Shown here piece after piece: positions 16,553 to 18,951 of a DNA stretch of 18,951 bases. Origin of the DNA: Asterionellopsis glacialis (Eukaryota; Bacillariophyta; Plagiogrammaphyceae; Rhaphoneidales; Asterionellopsidaceae); assembly GCA_014885115.2 (NCBI GenBank), contig WKLE02003692.1, positions 3,525 through 22,475 on the forward strand, read 5' to 3'. Made by a program: the position numbers and the translations under genes. Each line of letters opens with the position of its first letter. The stretch's first letter is position 1. Below the pieces are notes generated by a model. The model ran no database searches. It had not been told where the DNA came from and saw only the letters and a list, made by a program, of their open reading frames with translations.

Positions 16553-17724
16553 TCATGGTAGAATTGTAGTGCACAGTTCCTGCAATTTCAAATCTAATGG
16601 AACATGATAGTAACCCATACTTAGGTCAATTGCGGTTGCACATTGAAATCTATCTAATTTTTGTAGTAGGTCAGCTATTTTTGGTAATGGGAATAGTTTC
16701 CTCTTAATTACCTTGTTGAGTTGAAGAAAGTTGGTTAGGATTCGTTTATTGTCTGTTTTCTTTGGTACGACAAATGTGGGAGCTGCCCATTCACTGTCAT
16801 GGTTCGTTTCTAAAACTCCTATTGATTCTAGCCTATTCACTTCCTGTTTAGTAGTAACTTCTAAGGAACGTGGTATTTCGAATAGCCTGGCGTGATATGG
16901 TTCTGTGTCAGGGTCTTTTTCTAGCCTAACTGGCTTGATGTGAAGTGTGCTGAGCCTCCCCTTAGAGGCTTGTGGGTATTTTTGTAGGCACTTAAGCATT
17001 ATTTTTTGTTCGTTATAAGTAAGGTGTTTCCATTGAGTGGCTGCCTTGCCTAAATTGGCTTTGTCATAATTAGTGTCTAAAATGGATGATTGCTGTAATT
17101 CTACTTCCTTGAGAACAGATGGCTGGACAGCCATGTGGTAGATTGCTTCCATGCGTTCAGGGTTTGAAACCTTGTCATGGTGTTTCATTGGTAATTCATA
17201 TCCTTCCCAATGACCAGTTTGCATGCTAAAGTGTATATCCAAGCCCATGGCCTGTATGAGGTTGGTTCCGACAATCATGTCATACTGTGCATCTGCTTGG
17301 CTTGTTCGTTCATCCACATGACAAGACCAAACTATTGTCTTTTTGTCTGTGAACTCCGGGAGTGTGAATTTTATTTGCGCTTTCTGCTTAGTGATAAAGT
17401 TACCACCCATTGTGGACCACTGCATAGGTTTTGGGTTCTTGTAAGTACTGGCCTTTCCCCGTTTGACAAAATTCTTTAGGATGATTATCACGGTAGTACT
17501 GGTTTCAAGTAGGATCCGCATAGAATTGAGCTTGCCATCCCAGTTTATTATCTTGCCTGCTACTTCAGTAGTGCAATGCATAGATTTTGGCTTTTTTGCT
17601 TTGTACTGGCTGTGCAGCATATTATATGATTGTTCTACATTTGGGAAAAGGTTGGAATTGGTGTAGGAAGTAGGTGTAAAGTAATTGCTAAGGTTTTTAC
17701 TACTATTTTTCTGTCTAGTTTTAC
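16553..17724 (-). pseudogene. Gypsy protease and N-terminal reverse transcriptase
   Basis: The frame is open from the SINE junction at 17724. The protease region reads MRILLETSTTVII where the active site would be L-L-D-T/S-G, so the catalytic Asp is Glu and the Gly is Ser. IVGTNLIQAMGLDIHF is the protease C-terminal signature (usually I-x-G-x-D/N-L). RT fingers follow: a PYHARLFEIPRS segment, GVLETNHDSEWAAPTFVVPK, RILTNFLQLNK and TAIDLSMGYYHVPLD, with the first catalytic Asp of the palm. The frame ends at TGA 16555-16553, in a position where a Trp (TGG) is usual before GKYRYKHLPMG. It is broken by this nonsense codon. Confidence 0.9.
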
Positions 17725-17742
17725 TATTTTTGGTAAAGTACA
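17725..17742. repeat. Left target-site duplication of the SINE
   Basis: TATTTTTGGTAAAGTACA is identical to 18012-18029 over all 18 bp, and the match ends abruptly on both sides. Confidence 0.95.
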
Positions 17743-18011
17743 GTCTTGGCCTAGTGGTCTAGCCCTCCAGTTGTGGTCCAGAGGTTTGGGGTTTGAATCC
17801 CTGCCAAGCCACCTTCCACATGGAAGGTTCTCCTAGTAGTCTTGGCTGTTCTGGAATTTTGGGGAGTGATGCTCCTTGTGTGGTAGGACCTTGGATATTG
17901 CTATGAGGAGGAAAACAGATGGTTCAGGCCATCCTTGCAAGTAGAATTGGTTTCTAAGGTTATCAGTAGCTGCAGCCATTCATAAATAATAAAATAATTT
18001 TAAAAATAATT
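17743..18011 (+). mobile_element. tRNA-derived SINE inserted in the gypsy element
   Basis: SINEs are non-coding retroposons transcribed by RNA polymerase III and copied by a LINE reverse transcriptase. The 269-bp insertion starts with a tRNA-like head: TGGCCTAGTGG (17747-17757) fits the A box and GGTTTGAATCC (17790-17800) fits the B box with one C-to-T change; 32 bp separate them. CTTGGC (17745-17750) can pair with GCCAAG (17803-17808). A 7-bp hairpin ACCTTCC/GGAAGGT follows at 17811-17828. The body of about 150 bp is not recognised. The end is AT-rich (17981-18011, A and T only), serving as the tail. Perfect 18-bp duplications flank it, as expected of target-primed reverse transcription. It has no coding capacity. 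Confidence 0.85.
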
Positions 18012-18029
18012 TATTTTTGGTAAAGTACA
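18012..18029. repeat. Right target-site duplication of the SINE
   Basis: This is identical to 17725-17742 over 18 bp. It follows the AT-rich tail of the insertion directly. Confidence 0.95.
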
Positions 18030-18099
18030 AGCTTGGTTCATTATTGGATGATGAATCTGATTCCTACTGCACTTTACGTTTCTTTTTCTTACTTTCTTT

Positions 18100-18909
18100 T
18101 TATAGTTTAAGCAAATTAATCATCACATTTACCTGTTCCTGCATGTACATCTTGGATCTTTTTGGCTTGTCTGCAGTACACTCATTGGTGTTATGGTTGC
18201 TCATACGGCAGTTGCTGCACCACTTACAAGTGCGCTGGTGCTTGTTATTGTTATTGTTGTTATTATGATTGGAATTCTTTTCTGTTGGTTCAACCTTGCA
18301 ATTTTCCTTGGGCTTCATAGGTTTTTCAGTCTTAGAGAGTTCATGATCAATATTATTGCCAACCTCTAACTTCTTGAAGTAGTCAACAGTATCTTCCCAC
18401 AAGAGATCGTGAGGATCAAAGTTGCTAGTAAGTAGGGCAGATTGCCACTTAAGTGGTTTCACTCTATCCAAGATGTCCATGAGCTTGTCATCGCCAAATT
18501 TTTGATTTTTTTTACCATTGTGATCCATCAGAAAATATGGCAAATATTCATTCAACTGGCAAAGCCTTGCGATAAACTCTTGCAACGTAAAGTCCTCAGT
18601 CATTGCTAAGTGGTAGCAAAGGTAGTTCTTCTGGCACCTTGCCATGTGTCTAGACAAGAAAACATTCTCACCGACGTTGTTGAGTACCAGTTCAAAGACC
18701 TTTCTGGGCTGGTTTCTTGAAGCTTGCTTTTTGCTCTGGCGATTGGCATTGGCTGCTTGAAACAGCTGCCTTGCCCTGCCCTTCAAAAGGGCGAGCACCA
18801 TGGAGTTTTTGGATGAGGCTTTGGTGAGCAGATAATCCTGCTCTACCTTGGCAAACTCAATCCTCAACTGGATCCACTCTTCAGCAGATCCATCTGCAAA
18901 TTGTTTCAC
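18100..18909 (-). pseudogene. Gypsy gag with CCHC zinc knuckle
   Basis: Gag builds the particle and binds RNA. About 269 codons are open, from a GTG at 18909 to TAA 18102-18100. Upstream in the same frame is a TAG at 18918-18916; another frame there reads QHSAE, so a single lost base near 18905-18915 may separate the true N-terminus. The sequence has gag-like helices (EEWIQLRIEFAKVEQDY; LCQLNEYLPYFLMDHNGKK), a poly-Asn stretch, and a CCHC knuckle CSNCRMSNHNTNEC. The last codons before the stop are NLLKL. Beyond the TAA, the same frame continues with Lys-rich sequence, then a TAG at 18066-18064, and then runs toward pol. C-to-T changes in Gln codons would explain both stops. Confidence 0.82.
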
Positions 18910-18951
18910 TCTGCACTATGCTGCAACAAATTTGAAAAGTGATAGGAAAAG

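Larger units (their letters stand above)
14351..18909 (-). mobile_element. Decayed Ty3/gypsy LTR retrotransposon with nested SINE
   Basis: On the minus strand the order is gag, protease, reverse transcriptase, RNase H, integrase, which defines Ty3/gypsy. The 5' LTR and gag start lie beyond the right edge. The 3' LTR is not delimited. A 269-bp SINE-like insertion (17743-18011) splits gag from pol. In-frame stops lie at 18102-18100, 18066-18064, 16555-16553, 15409-15407 and 14716-14714, and frameshifts near 15630 and 15432. Gag and pol share one frame once the insertion and one target duplication are ignored, so the ancestor probably had a single gag-pol frame. The element is non-autonomous now. 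Confidence 0.92.

Noticed and set aside
17743..17812. A functional tRNA gene
   Set aside because: A- and B-box motifs are present, but the cloverleaf is poor: the CTTGGC/GCCAAG pairing overlaps the A box and the anticodon arm is irregular. The flanking duplications and AT tail fit a SINE better.

Overview
This is eukaryotic nuclear DNA: genes carry GT-AG introns, two decayed LTR retrotransposons are present, and intergenic sequence is long. The copia-type gag and integrase fragment resemble diatom copia elements, and gene density and intron size also fit, so my best inference is a diatom or a related stramenopile, probably a pennate diatom. I could not confirm this by any search.

Layout, left to right. 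(1) 1-1373 holds no recognisable gene. (2) 1374-~3700, minus strand, is a broken Ty1/copia element: gag with a CCHC zinc knuckle, an aspartic protease, a GAG-pre-integrase segment and the first part of the integrase. It is disrupted by three in-frame TGA codons, a 10-bp tandem duplication in gag and a frameshift before the integrase. (3) 3700-5676 is intergenic, with a CCTA microsatellite and an unusual cluster of GTAC tetranucleotides. (4) 5677-7352, plus strand, is a two-exon TLC-domain gene, very probably a ceramide synthase (LAG1/CerS family). (5) 8046-10706, plus strand, is a complete single-exon CDC5/CEF1 gene, the Myb-repeat core factor of the Prp19 spliceosome complex, with a (CAAC)12 tract just before its ATG. 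(6) 10771-~11056 is a PDZ-domain relic. (7) 11360-11830, minus strand, is a small two-exon coiled-coil gene with an acidic tail continuing in another frame. (8) 12139-12648 is a near-identical partial copy of the middle of CDC5 (about residues 369-549), lying between 43-bp imperfect direct repeats. (9) 12667-14350 is AT-rich, non-coding and contains short diverged direct repeats. (10) 14351 to the right edge, minus strand, is a decayed Ty3/gypsy element (gag, protease, RT, RNase H, integrase with a GPY/F-like tail) with several nonsense codons, frameshifts and changed catalytic residues.

The most interesting object is a 269-bp insertion at 17743-18011, inside the gypsy element between gag and pol. 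It has RNA polymerase III A- and B-box-like sequences, a hairpin, an AT-rich tail, and a perfect 18-bp target-site duplication on each side. It reads as a tRNA-derived SINE. Removing it with one duplication copy puts gag and pol back in the same reading frame.

The host genes do not form an operon. CDC5 (splicing) and the ceramide synthase (sphingolipid synthesis) are independent housekeeping genes on the same strand. The rest of the window records successive transposition, duplication and decay.
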